A DNA stretch of 64,000 bases. Source: Leptolyngbya sp. FACHB-321 (GTDB lineage Bacteria > Cyanobacteriota > Cyanobacteriia > Leptolyngbyales > Leptolyngbyaceae). The stretch covers positions 270,223 through 334,222 of the forward strand of contig NZ_JACJPI010000064.1 of the NCBI RefSeq assembly GCF_014695975.1, written 5' to 3'. Below, in pieces: positions 45,441 through 54,914 of the stretch (positions are counted from its first letter, which is position 1; every line of letters starts with the position of its first letter). The position numbers and the translations under genes were made by a program. The notes under the pieces were generated by a model, which had not been told where the DNA came from, searched no databases, and saw only the letters and a program-made list of their open reading frames with translations.

Positions 45441-46412
45441 TTGTCCTCACACATTGCATTACAGGTTGAAACTTCAGACGGTGCTCCTGAGGAGAAGTCA
45501 TCTCAGCGCCTCGATCGCTACCTTTCGGAAGCATTGCCAGACATCTCGCGCTCGCATGCCCAAAAGCTCATCGAACAAGGGCAAGTAGCGGTGAATGGGC
45601 AGGTTTGTACCTCTAAGAAATTGACGGTGCAGGTAGGAGATCGCCTCCAGATCACCATTCCCGATGCCCAACCGCTCGACCTTCAGGCAGAAGACATTCC
45701 TCTGGACATTCTTTACGAAGATGATCATTTGCTGATTATCAATAAACCAGTGGGATTGGTCGTGCATCCGGCTCCAGGGCATGAAGGCGGTACATTGGTG
45801 AATGCGTTGCTAGCACATTGTGACCATTTGGCGGGCATTGGTGGCGTGCAGCGTCCCGGCATTGTGCATCGGTTGGATAAAGATACGAGTGGCGCGATCG
45901 TCGTTGCGAAGACTGACCAGGCACATCAACATTTGCAAGCGCAACTCAAAGCAAAGACGGCACGACGAGACTATCTGGCAGTGATTCATGGTGCGCCTGC
46001 TGCCGAGAGTGGCACGATCGATTTGCCGATTGGTCGCCATTTAATCGATCGTAAAAAGATGGCAATAATCCCCGAAGAAAAAGGTGGTCGCCGTGCCGTC
46101 ACGCATTGGCAGGTCAGGGAACGGCTGGGAAACTACACCTTGATGCAGTTTGCGCTCGAAACCGGACGCACTCACCAAATTCGAGTGCATAGTGCCAAAA
46201 TGGGCTATCCGATCGTGGGTGATATGGTCTATGGTGCAGGGAAATCGGTCGGTGTGAAGCTGGCAGGGCAGGCACTTCATGCCTGGCGGCTGCAGTTGGA
46301 ACATCCCGTAACAGGGATGCCCGTCATCGCGATCGCGCCTATCCCCGCCACTTTTTCAACCCTGGTCGAACTACTGCGCCGCCGCCATTCTTCATCACCT
46401 TCAAGGATCTGA
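45441..46412 (+). CDS. RluD-type 23S rRNA pseudouridine synthase
   Basis: Isomerises uridine to pseudouridine in rRNA. 323 residues from a TTG start with AAGGG eight bases ahead. An N-terminal S4 RNA-binding domain (QRLDRYLSEALPDISRSHAQKLIEQGQVAVNG, about 23-55) and a PseudoU_synth_2 domain with the catalytic Asp in GIVHRLDKDTSGAIVVAK (about 139-156). The family contains RluD (helix 69) and RluC; which uridines are targeted here is not determined. Confidence 0.93.
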   Translation: MSSHIALQVETSDGAPEEKSSQRLDRYLSEALPDISRSHAQKLIEQGQVAVNGQVCTSKKLTVQVGDRLQITIPDAQPLDLQAEDIPLDILYEDDHLLIINKPVGLVVHPAPGHEGGTLVNALLAHCDHLAGIGGVQRPGIVHRLDKDTSGAIVVAKTDQAHQHLQAQLKAKTARRDYLAVIHGAPAAESGTIDLPIGRHLIDRKKMAIIPEEKGGRRAVTHWQVRERLGNYTLMQFALETGRTHQIRVHSAKMGYPIVGDMVYGAGKSVGVKLAGQALHAWRLQLEHPVTGMPVIAIAPIPATFSTLVELLRRRHSSSPSRI

Positions 46413-46474
46413 GCGGGAAATATGACATTAAACTTTGTGGCATAACCACTCAAAGCTTCTATGATGGTCTGCCT

Positions 46475-47317
46475 TCAACTCTTAGAACTTAAAATCGAAT
46501 GCATCTCTTTCATTAATACCTCTTGTTCCTGGCGCAATAACTCTAAGTGATTTAGTATTTCGTGTAGCCGCTGCTGAACATTTCCTTGACCTTCCGACTT
46601 AGCTGGCTGGAGAATCTCGAAACGCTTAAGCGATTGAAATGTACCTTTCGCTAATGACTGAGTTAACTTTAGTGGTGCTTGTAAAATAAACAACCAAACT
46701 TGTTGAGTGAATTGAGCTATTGCTGCAAGCAAACCCCAGCAAAGGAAAAGTAGAAGCAGAACTAAGGCAATCGTCCATACAGGGTGAGCCATAACCCAGG
46801 ATACAATTGGATGTTGTGCCATCCACATTTTTACTGAAGTAGCAACAACATCTTGAACGCTGTTAGAAATTGCCCCACTTAGTTGCTCTGTTTTTTGCAA
46901 TGTTTCATCCAATGCAAGCTTTGTCTTTTCTGCCGTTTGAGTAATAGAACTTGTAGCATTATTTAATTTATGAACAACAATGTTGGTTGCACCATTCAGT
47001 GTACCTGTTGCCTGAGCAGCCGTTTCTTTAACTGCACTTGCTGCTTGATGAGTTGTCTCAGTGATTATATTAACTGCTCCATCCGTTGCTTCTAGCATAG
47101 AGGTGTTGAGCTTTGTTGTGGCTTCGTTTAGACCACTGACAGGCTGATTCAAGTTGCTTGCTAAATTGTTGAGCGTTTGCCCCGAATTTCCCATCACATG
47201 CAGTAGCTTGTTAAGCGTGCTTTTTGCTTCAACAGTGGCGACATTGATTGTCTCATTTGTGAAGCCATCAAGAGTATTTTTTACACTCTGTACAGTTTGA
47301 GGAAAATTGTCTGTCAT
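46475..47317 (-). CDS. Coiled-coil membrane protein, unknown function
   Basis: A 280-residue protein. Residues 1-165 are amphipathic helix rich in Thr, Asn, Ala, Val and Lys with an irregular repeating pattern (TTKLNTSMLEATDGAVN, TTHQAASAVKETAAQATGTLNGA), like LEA-type or apolipoprotein-like helices. One or two membrane helices follow (about 180-210, VWTIALVLLLLFLCWGLLAAIAQF), then a basic segment and a Glu/Leu coiled coil ending at the C-terminus. Codon use is AT-richer than its neighbours. It is preceded after 16 bp by a broken exported-protein gene, with which it may have formed an operon. No family assigned. Confidence 0.7.
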   Translation of the reverse strand: MTDNFPQTVQSVKNTLDGFTNETINVATVEAKSTLNKLLHVMGNSGQTLNNLASNLNQPVSGLNEATTKLNTSMLEATDGAVNIITETTHQAASAVKETAAQATGTLNGATNIVVHKLNNATSSITQTAEKTKLALDETLQKTEQLSGAISNSVQDVVATSVKMWMAQHPIVSWVMAHPVWTIALVLLLLFLCWGLLAAIAQFTQQVWLFILQAPLKLTQSLAKGTFQSLKRFEILQPAKSEGQGNVQQRLHEILNHLELLRQEQEVLMKEMHSILSSKS

Positions 47318-47332
47318 AGTTGCTCCCAGTAT

Positions 47333-47753
47333 TTAATGAACAATTACATTGGCTGCTTTTTGACCAGCTTTAGCAAAATTCAAATAGTTGCAAACTGGTG
47401 CTAGGGTCACAACAGGTGGAAGAACGGAGGTAGCTAATGCATCTGCTGTGTAACATGCAGTGACTACTGTTCCTGCTTCAACGCTACTTTTGAGGAAGTT
47501 ACAACTGATCTCATTGATCCCCTTATCTGGCGTACTTAAGAAACACTTTTTAGAAACTGAGAAGACTTCTGAAAGAACTTTGAAAATTGTTTGGGGAGAG
47601 TAGCAACAGCGGGATTTACGACAACATAAGCATTATTTAGATCAAGCTTTACATTGAGATGCCTATTGGGAATTGCATATGCAGGATACGATAGCTAAAG
47701 AACAGAAGTAGCAATGATGAGGATGAATGTAACTAATTTGCGTAGCCCTCCGA
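47333..47753 (-). pseudogene. Broken gene for a small exported protein
   Basis: On the minus strand, a strong AAAGGAGG (47759-47766) precedes codons for a signal peptide, KLVTFILIIATSVL, an in-frame TAG, LSYPAYA and then IPNRHLNVKLDLNNAYVVVNPAVATLPKQF. This frame stops shortly after. A second frame picks up and runs CFLSTPDKGINEISCNFLKSS...LATSVLPPVVTLAPVCNYLNFAKAG...IVH to TAA (47333-47335). No start codon follows the ribosome site. The pattern (lost start, nonsense codon, frameshift) indicates a decayed gene of a secreted, Cys-containing protein. The family is unknown. Confidence 0.6.
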
Positions 47754-47871
47754 AATGCCTCCTTTTAAGAAATTTGTCGGTCTACAGTATTTTCTATAGC
47801 ATTGTTCCCTAAGCTAAACGATGGCTAACTAAGGTGACTCGATTCAGTTGGATTGTGAGATTTTTCGTTTC

Positions 47872-49439
<1,568 letters not shown>

Positions 49440-49559
49440 GTGCTAGGTAGGTATCCGTTTCAAACTATTTTGACACTTCTCGCCTTAACTGCAACCCGTA
49501 CACTTATGGTGAGGTGATGACATCAGCGATCGTACCTCAGAAGAATTACGGGTTGAGAT

Positions 49560-49589
49560 AAGTGGGCACCTGATGTCGTGTGCTCACTT
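49560..49589. terminator. Hairpin after scpB
   Basis: AAGTGGGCAC (49560-49569) pairs with GTGCTCACTT (49580-49589) over 10 bp with one G-U, directly after the scpB stop on the minus strand. No clean T-run follows. Confidence 0.5.
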
Positions 49590-49590
49590 G

Positions 49591-50088
49591 TCAGGGTTTT
49601 GCTTTCACGTGTTGGTCAAACTCCTGTGGCAGTTGATGCATTTGAAAGTATTGATGAAACTTGTTTGTCACCTGTAGCCAATAAGAGCGACCATCCGATT
49701 GCCTGCGTTTACGGACGAAGCCAAGCTCGACGAGTTCCGGGACGTGCTGATACGCGCCAGAACCACGCAGTTCGACCAACTCCGTTTGCGAAATGGGACC
49801 TCGAAGGGCGATCGCCGCTAGGGTTCGTAGAGCACCAACTCCTAAATCCGCAGGCACTAAGGTCTGGACAAGGTGATGATACGTTTCGCGTAGCTGTAAA
49901 GTATATCCGTTAGGCGTTTCGGCAACTTCGAGCGCACCTTCGCGATGGGCATAGTCTGCCATGAGTTCCATCAAGCCTTCCTCGGCTGTCTCGCGATCGC
50001 ACGCAGCAAATTCGGCAATTTCTGTCACAGTCAATGGTTGCGCTTTCAAGTACAAGATGGCTTCGATTTTGCTAGCAAGGCGAGGCAT
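49591..50088 (-). CDS. scpB: Segregation and condensation protein ScpB
   Basis: Winged-helix subunit of the SMC-ScpAB condensin, which organises chromosomes. 165 residues, short but normal for cyanobacteria. ASKIEAILYLKAQPLTVTEIAEFAACD, the LVPADLGVGALRTLAAIALRGPISQTELVELRGSGAYQHVPELVELGFVRKRRQSDGRSYWLQVTNKF block is diagnostic. scpA is not adjacent. Confidence 0.94.
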   Translation of the reverse strand: MPRLASKIEAILYLKAQPLTVTEIAEFAACDRETAEEGLMELMADYAHREGALEVAETPNGYTLQLRETYHHLVQTLVPADLGVGALRTLAAIALRGPISQTELVELRGSGAYQHVPELVELGFVRKRRQSDGRSYWLQVTNKFHQYFQMHQLPQEFDQHVKAKP

Positions 50089-50200
50089 GGCAGAAGGTAA
50101 AAGGCAAAAGAGCAGGGGAAGCGGAGGTGGTAGGGGGCGCGGAGGACGGTTACGCGAGGAGCAACTAGAGCGATAGAAGCGTGGTTCAGAAGATTTTTCT
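50089..50200. repeat. Purine-rich repeat spacer
   Basis: AGAAGGT/AAAAGGC units, then GGGGAAGCGGAGG-like G-rich sequence between scpB and the ABC ATPase gene. No gene is seen. Confidence 0.6.
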
Positions 50201-50275
50201 AGGAGGAGTAAAGCTTACACAACTTAAAACGCTGGTTTTGCACCCGTTGCTTCCTCTGCTCTCCTTGCTGCGCCT

Positions 50276-51127
50276 TCAATCCAGATTCCGCCCTGTCAGT
50301 TCGACAAAGATGTCTTCCAGATTGGACGGTCTTACCATCATGCCAGTTTTGTCGGGTTGCTGGTCAAGGTAGACATTAGCTTCATCCACAGTGGGAAAGA
50401 ATTTGTAGTCCCAGCGATCGTTGGTTTGCTTCATGACCAGCCCTTCGCCATGCTTTTGTCGGAAGTCTTGCAGGGTGCCCAGTTCAATTAGTTTGCCCGC
50501 ATCCATGATGCCAATGCGATCGCACAAGTATTCCACCTCATCCATGTAGTGAGTGGTGAGTAGAATTGTCATGCCTTGCTTGTTCAAGTCGCGGATAATT
50601 TCCCAAAGACGGCGACGGGTTTGAGGATCGAGACCAACAGTGGGTTCATCAAGAAACAAAATATCGGGTTGGTGCAGGAGCGCGCGGGCAATTTGCAAAC
50701 GGCGCTTCATGCCACCAGAGAGCGTTTTGGCAAGGTCATCACGACGATCGCTCAATTCTACATACTCCAGCCAGCGATCGATGTCCTTCTGTCGCTGCGG
50801 CTTGGGAATATGGTGCAGCCGCCCATGAAATTCCATGTTCTCCCAAACAGACAAATCACTATCCACGCTGATCTGCTGGAGGACAACGCCAATTTGCTGC
50901 TTGACCTGCGATCGTTGGCGTACCACATCGTAGCCTGCCACTTGAATCTGCCCTTCTGAGGGTTTTGTCAGCGTTGTCAGCATCCGAATGGTGGTCGATT
51001 TACCGGCACCATTTGGTCCAAGCAAGCCAAACATCTCACCTGCTTGTAGCTCAAAGGAAAGATCGTTGACAACAGGGGCTTTGTCAAACGTTTTGTAGAC
51101 ATTTTGCAGTGAAACAGCAGGAGGCAT
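50276..51127 (-). CDS. ABC transporter ATP-binding protein (DrrA/drug-export type)
   Basis: A 283-residue ATPase of the ABC-2/DrrA class: LLGPNGAGKSTTIRMLTTLTKPSEG (Walker A), VVLQQISVDSDLSVWENMEFHGRL, LSGGMKRRLQIARALLHQPDILFLDEPTVGLDPQTRR, LLTTHYMDEVEYLCDRIGIMDAGKLIELGT, and a C-terminal extension. Such proteins pair with an ABC-2 membrane partner to export lipids or drugs; no permease is adjacent here. Confidence 0.92.
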   Translation of the reverse strand: MPPAVSLQNVYKTFDKAPVVNDLSFELQAGEMFGLLGPNGAGKSTTIRMLTTLTKPSEGQIQVAGYDVVRQRSQVKQQIGVVLQQISVDSDLSVWENMEFHGRLHHIPKPQRQKDIDRWLEYVELSDRRDDLAKTLSGGMKRRLQIARALLHQPDILFLDEPTVGLDPQTRRRLWEIIRDLNKQGMTILLTTHYMDEVEYLCDRIGIMDAGKLIELGTLQDFRQKHGEGLVMKQTNDRWDYKFFPTVDEANVYLDQQPDKTGMMVRPSNLEDIFVELTGRNLD

Positions 51128-51129
51128 AG

Positions 51130-51182
51130 AAAGTTTTGAGTTTTAAGTTTTGAGTGACGAGTGTTGAGCGCTACCTTCAGCC
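51130..51182. repeat. TTTTGAG heptamer repeat
   Basis: Several copies of AGTTTTGAGTTTTAAGTTTTGAGTG-like units upstream of the ABC ATPase gene. Confidence 0.6.
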
Positions 51183-51213
51183 TTTTGGCTTCGTCCTACT
51201 TCCGGCTTGATTC

Positions 51214-51960
51214 CTACTTCCGACTAGATATGGAGGGTAAAGGACGCTTGTTGGTTTGAGGACGCGATCGATAGCGGCGTTTCCAGCTTTTGAGGCTGAG
51301 GATGCAAGCAACGAGCCAAACGGTGCCAGCCACATAGCCAGCCACTAAATCTGTGAGCCAATGCGTGCCAAAGTAAAGCCGACTAAAGCCGACCGCGCCG
51401 ACGAGCAAAACCGTAATAGTCGCGATCGTGGCTCTCCAGCGCGGTACTTGGGCTGCCAGCAAATAGCCAATGATGCCAAAAACCACAAGAGACATCATGG
51501 CATGACCGCTGGGGAAACTGGAGATGTTCACTTCAATGGTTTGCTGCCAAAAGGCTGGACGAGCATGTGCAAACAGAAGTTTGAGTAGAGCGTTTAGACC
51601 AAACGCGCCGATCGTCGCGATCGCCAGCATTACTGTTTCTGTCTGTCGCTTACGGCAAAGTAAGACTGTTGCTATAAGCAAACTTGCCGCTAGCAGTACA
51701 GAGACACTGCCAATGTTGGTCAGCACACCCATCACCTGGTCTAAAAAGGGCGTGTGCCATTGCTGGAGCGCCAGTAAGAGACGAATGTCGATCGACTGTG
51801 TTTGCTGCCCAAAGACCGTTGCCGCAATCTCATAAAAGCCCCATAGAGCAAACAGAGCAATCAGTAAACTGATCACACGAACCGTCGTTAGCAACGTTAG
51901 CATTCGCGTTTCAACATGCTCACGCCAGAGACGGAGGATCCTCTGACTTAGCTCATGCAT
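51214..51960 (-). CDS. PAP2-family membrane phosphatase
   Basis: A 248-residue integral membrane phosphatase with about six helices. The three PAP2 motifs are clear: K-x6-R-P in KLLFAHARP, P-S-G-H in SSFPSGHAMMS (catalytic His) and SRLYFGTHWLTD (second catalytic His, Asp). It probably dephosphorylates phosphatidic acid or undecaprenyl diphosphate at the membrane surface. The C-terminus is basic. Confidence 0.92.
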   Translation of the reverse strand: MHELSQRILRLWREHVETRMLTLLTTVRVISLLIALFALWGFYEIAATVFGQQTQSIDIRLLLALQQWHTPFLDQVMGVLTNIGSVSVLLAASLLIATVLLCRKRQTETVMLAIATIGAFGLNALLKLLFAHARPAFWQQTIEVNISSFPSGHAMMSLVVFGIIGYLLAAQVPRWRATIATITVLLVGAVGFSRLYFGTHWLTDLVAGYVAGTVWLVACILSLKSWKRRYRSRPQTNKRPLPSISSRK

Positions 51961-52183
51961 GAGGGTTGCAAGATACAGCTAAACATTTTTGCAGGTAGCG
52001 AACACTCCTCTCAGTCTACCGAGCTAAAGTCTGAAATGTCTGAATTATCGGCAAACGGTCACAACAATGATTGTGACGCTAAAAAACAGACGCATCGACT
52101 GCTAATAGCTTTTGAACTTAGAAGAACCACAAGGAGTGTCTTTTATGGCAATTCCTTGCAGTTGCTTACAAGTAACTCCTTCA

Positions 52184-52417
52184 TTAGACCAGGCTTTCCC
52201 AGGCGACAGCAATAATCTCGCTCAACCGATGCCGCTGCTGATAATCAAGCAACGCATCATCTGCTAAAACCTCTGTTATCAGGTCTTCTAACGACTGCCC
52301 CTTAGAACGTGCCACATCAACGACCCCTACGATCGCAGTAGCAATCAACTCTTCATCAACAAACTTCTGTCGAAAAGTACCAACTTCTGGGGTGTTTGCT
52401 GGAATAGGATAGTTCAT
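52184..52417 (-). CDS. Small soluble protein, unknown function
   Basis: A 77-residue protein: a short N-terminus, then helices FVDEELIATAIVGVVDVARSKGQSLEDLITEVLADDALLDYQQRHRLSEIIAVAWESL. Composition and pattern suggest a real, helical, possibly DNA- or protein-binding protein of cyanobacteria. Family not recognised. Confidence 0.6.
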   Translation of the reverse strand: MNYPIPANTPEVGTFRQKFVDEELIATAIVGVVDVARSKGQSLEDLITEVLADDALLDYQQRHRLSEIIAVAWESLV

Positions 52418-52573
52418 GGCAGGTTGAGTAAAGCGATTGATGCAGGAACCCTGAATGATTTATGAGAAACTTGTAAAGTTTCTTAAGTCATTGATGTGAA
52501 CTGAAGTTTAGCGCACTTTTACCAGTGTTTAACCTGTCTTTTTTAGTAGTTCATTGAAGCTTGGCTCCCCTAA

Positions 52574-54736
52574 ATGAAGGAAGTTCTTTACATTGAAGTC
52601 CCTACCCCAGATGTAGAGGCTGTTAAAGTCTGGCTACAGCGGAGCTTTGAGCCTAAATCAGGAGTCAAAGCCATTACTCCTAGTGGCGTGCGTCTGTTGT
52701 TCTCTCAGGCTACACATCAGGTTACACGCACTCCAGAAATACAGGTTGTAACTCAGCCAGTAGCGGCTGAACTAGCAATTTTTGTCTGGTCACTACAACG
52801 AACGACTTATCTAAAGGTCTTTCGCTGGACAGAGCAGCCAGCGCCTCAAGAAAAGTCTTTGCTAACGCAACTGACGCAAGCGTTGCGCGATCGCTTTCCC
52901 AATCAGTATCCCCAACCGCCTGCGATCGACCTGTCTTGTCAAACCATTTTCGCTGCGTTGGCAGAGCAATATCCTCTTACTGTCAAATATTTTCAAAAGA
53001 TGCCTAACGGCGAGTATGACCTGACTCGCGTCTACTGGTGGGAGCAGCGCTGGCGCGAAGGCGTGCAAAATCCGCAGCAGCCCAAACAGGTAGTGTTTAG
53101 AGGCGAGGAGAGAGGAGATCAAAGCTTAATCTGTGCCCCCTCACCTCACACCCCGCTGCAAGGCGGAAGCAAGCTATACCCCTCATCCTCTTACGACCTG
53201 ATCTACATTGGTGGTGCGCTGGGTGTAATCCACGCGGCAGTGATGGCAAAGTTGGGCTACCGAGTGCTGCTGCTGGAGCGGTTGCCTTTTGGCAAGATGA
53301 ACCGAGAATGGAACATTTCGCGCAGTGAGTTTCAAAGCCTGATCGACTTAGGTTTATTCACGCCCAGTGAGTTTGAGAGTGTCATTGCTAGAGAATATGT
53401 GGACGGCTTTCACAAGTTTTTTGATGCCAACAACCCATCGGCAGCAAAAGCGCCTGTGCTCCATACGCCAACGGTGCTGAACGTAGGGTTAGATGCTGAA
53501 AAGCTGCTGCGAACCTGTGGCGAAAAACTACGAAGCTATGGCGGCGAGATTTGGGATGAAACCGAATTTTGCCGTGCTGAGGTCGATCGCGCTCAGGTAA
53601 CGGTGCAAGCCAAGCACTTACCAACGGGCGAGGTGCGATCGGTCAGTGGTCGGCTGTTGGTAGATGCAATGGGTACGGCATCGCCGATCGCATGGCAACT
53701 AAATGGCGGACGGGCATTTGATAGCGTTTGTCCGACCGTTGGAGCAGTCATTGCCAGCGGCTTTGAACCAGGTGTGTGGGAGTCTTGTTACGGCGATGTG
53801 CTCAACAGTCATGGTGACATTTCGCGGGGGCGGCAGTTGATCTGGGAACTGTTCCCAGCCGATGGCGAAGAGCTAACGTTTTATCTGTTTCACTACCATC
53901 GGGTGCATCCTGATAATCCTGGCTCACTGCTAGAGATGTACGAAGACTTTTTCACAATCTTGCCGGAGTATCGCCGCTGCGATGTGGACAAACTGGTTTG
54001 GAAGAAACCTACCTTTGGCTATATTCCAGGGCACTTTACAACGGGACGGAGCGATCGTGCGGTAGCGGTCGATCGCCTGATCGCCTTAGGCGATGCGGCA
54101 TCTTTGCAATCACCGCTTATCTTTACCGGTTTTGGGTCACTGGTGCGAAACTTACCCCGGTTGACGCTTTTGCTTGACACTGCTCTGAAGCACGATTTAC
54201 TAAATGCCAAACACCTTAATCAAATCCGTGCCTATCAGAGTAATGTGGCTGTCACCTGGCTTTTTTCTAGAGGCATGATGGTGCCCACAGGGCGCAACCT
54301 GCCGCCTGAGAGGGTAAACGCCATGCTCAACACGTTCTTTGGCATTTTGGGAGAGCAGCCCCCTGCGATCGCCGAAGCATTTATTAAAGATCGGGTTGAC
54401 TGGTTCACATTTAACCGCATGGCGCTCACGGCTGCTTGGAAGAATCCGAAGCTGTTGCTATGGATCTGGGGCATGGCAGGAGCGTTAGACTTTGGTCGCT
54501 GGCTAGGCAGCTACCTCGACTTCACCATTACCGCTTTTATCAGCAGTTTGGTGCGTAGCTGGTTTCCAGCACTTCTACGCCAAGTACAGCCCTGGTTGGA
54601 ACCGAAGTTTCCAGGCTTGTGGCTGTGGCTGTTAGCTCAAAGCTATACGTGGACAGATGGTGTTGGGCGACCCCAGATGGTGCAGTCGAGAGCCACAGAA
54701 GCCTCAGAAGAACAAGCTCATGCGCCGATCGGGTGA
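52574..54736 (+). CDS. CruA/CruP-like flavoprotein (putative lycopene cyclase)
   Basis: A 720-residue FAD-binding protein. A Rossmann FAD motif DLIYIGGALGVIHAAVMAKLGYRVLLLERLPFG (about 208-240) is followed by NREWNISRSEFQSLIDLGLFTPSE; the R-E-W-N-I-S motif is characteristic of CruA/CruP-type lycopene cyclases and relatives. Further: LLVDAMGTASPIAWQL and IALGDAASLQSPLIFTGFGSLVRNLPRLT. CruA makes beta- or gamma-carotene from lycopene; CruP has no proven cyclase activity. The ~200-residue N-terminal extension, including a repeat-derived linker (about 174-205), is unusual. C-terminal hydrophobic segments may bind the membrane. Confidence 0.72.
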   Translation: MKEVLYIEVPTPDVEAVKVWLQRSFEPKSGVKAITPSGVRLLFSQATHQVTRTPEIQVVTQPVAAELAIFVWSLQRTTYLKVFRWTEQPAPQEKSLLTQLTQALRDRFPNQYPQPPAIDLSCQTIFAALAEQYPLTVKYFQKMPNGEYDLTRVYWWEQRWREGVQNPQQPKQVVFRGEERGDQSLICAPSPHTPLQGGSKLYPSSSYDLIYIGGALGVIHAAVMAKLGYRVLLLERLPFGKMNREWNISRSEFQSLIDLGLFTPSEFESVIAREYVDGFHKFFDANNPSAAKAPVLHTPTVLNVGLDAEKLLRTCGEKLRSYGGEIWDETEFCRAEVDRAQVTVQAKHLPTGEVRSVSGRLLVDAMGTASPIAWQLNGGRAFDSVCPTVGAVIASGFEPGVWESCYGDVLNSHGDISRGRQLIWELFPADGEELTFYLFHYHRVHPDNPGSLLEMYEDFFTILPEYRRCDVDKLVWKKPTFGYIPGHFTTGRSDRAVAVDRLIALGDAASLQSPLIFTGFGSLVRNLPRLTLLLDTALKHDLLNAKHLNQIRAYQSNVAVTWLFSRGMMVPTGRNLPPERVNAMLNTFFGILGEQPPAIAEAFIKDRVDWFTFNRMALTAAWKNPKLLLWIWGMAGALDFGRWLGSYLDFTITAFISSLVRSWFPALLRQVQPWLEPKFPGLWLWLLAQSYTWTDGVGRPQMVQSRATEASEEQAHAPIG
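53095..53190. repeat. Repeat-like in-frame linker in the CruA-like gene
   Basis: GAGGAGAGAGGAG then CCCCCTCACCTCACACCCC units, read in frame between the N-terminal extension and the FAD domain. Confidence 0.55.
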
Positions 54737-54914
54737 CGTTTATCTGCTATGGCAATTGAAGACAGAGTTAGGGCCGTTGGAGTTCCCAGTTCGGCTTCTA
54801 GTAAAGGTGCTACTTAATCCTTCAGCCTTCAGCTATACCTATTGGCTCAACTGGAGCGTGATGCTGCCATGACCGCTCCCCAATTATGCTTTTTCACTAA
54901 CTCCTGTCATCTTT

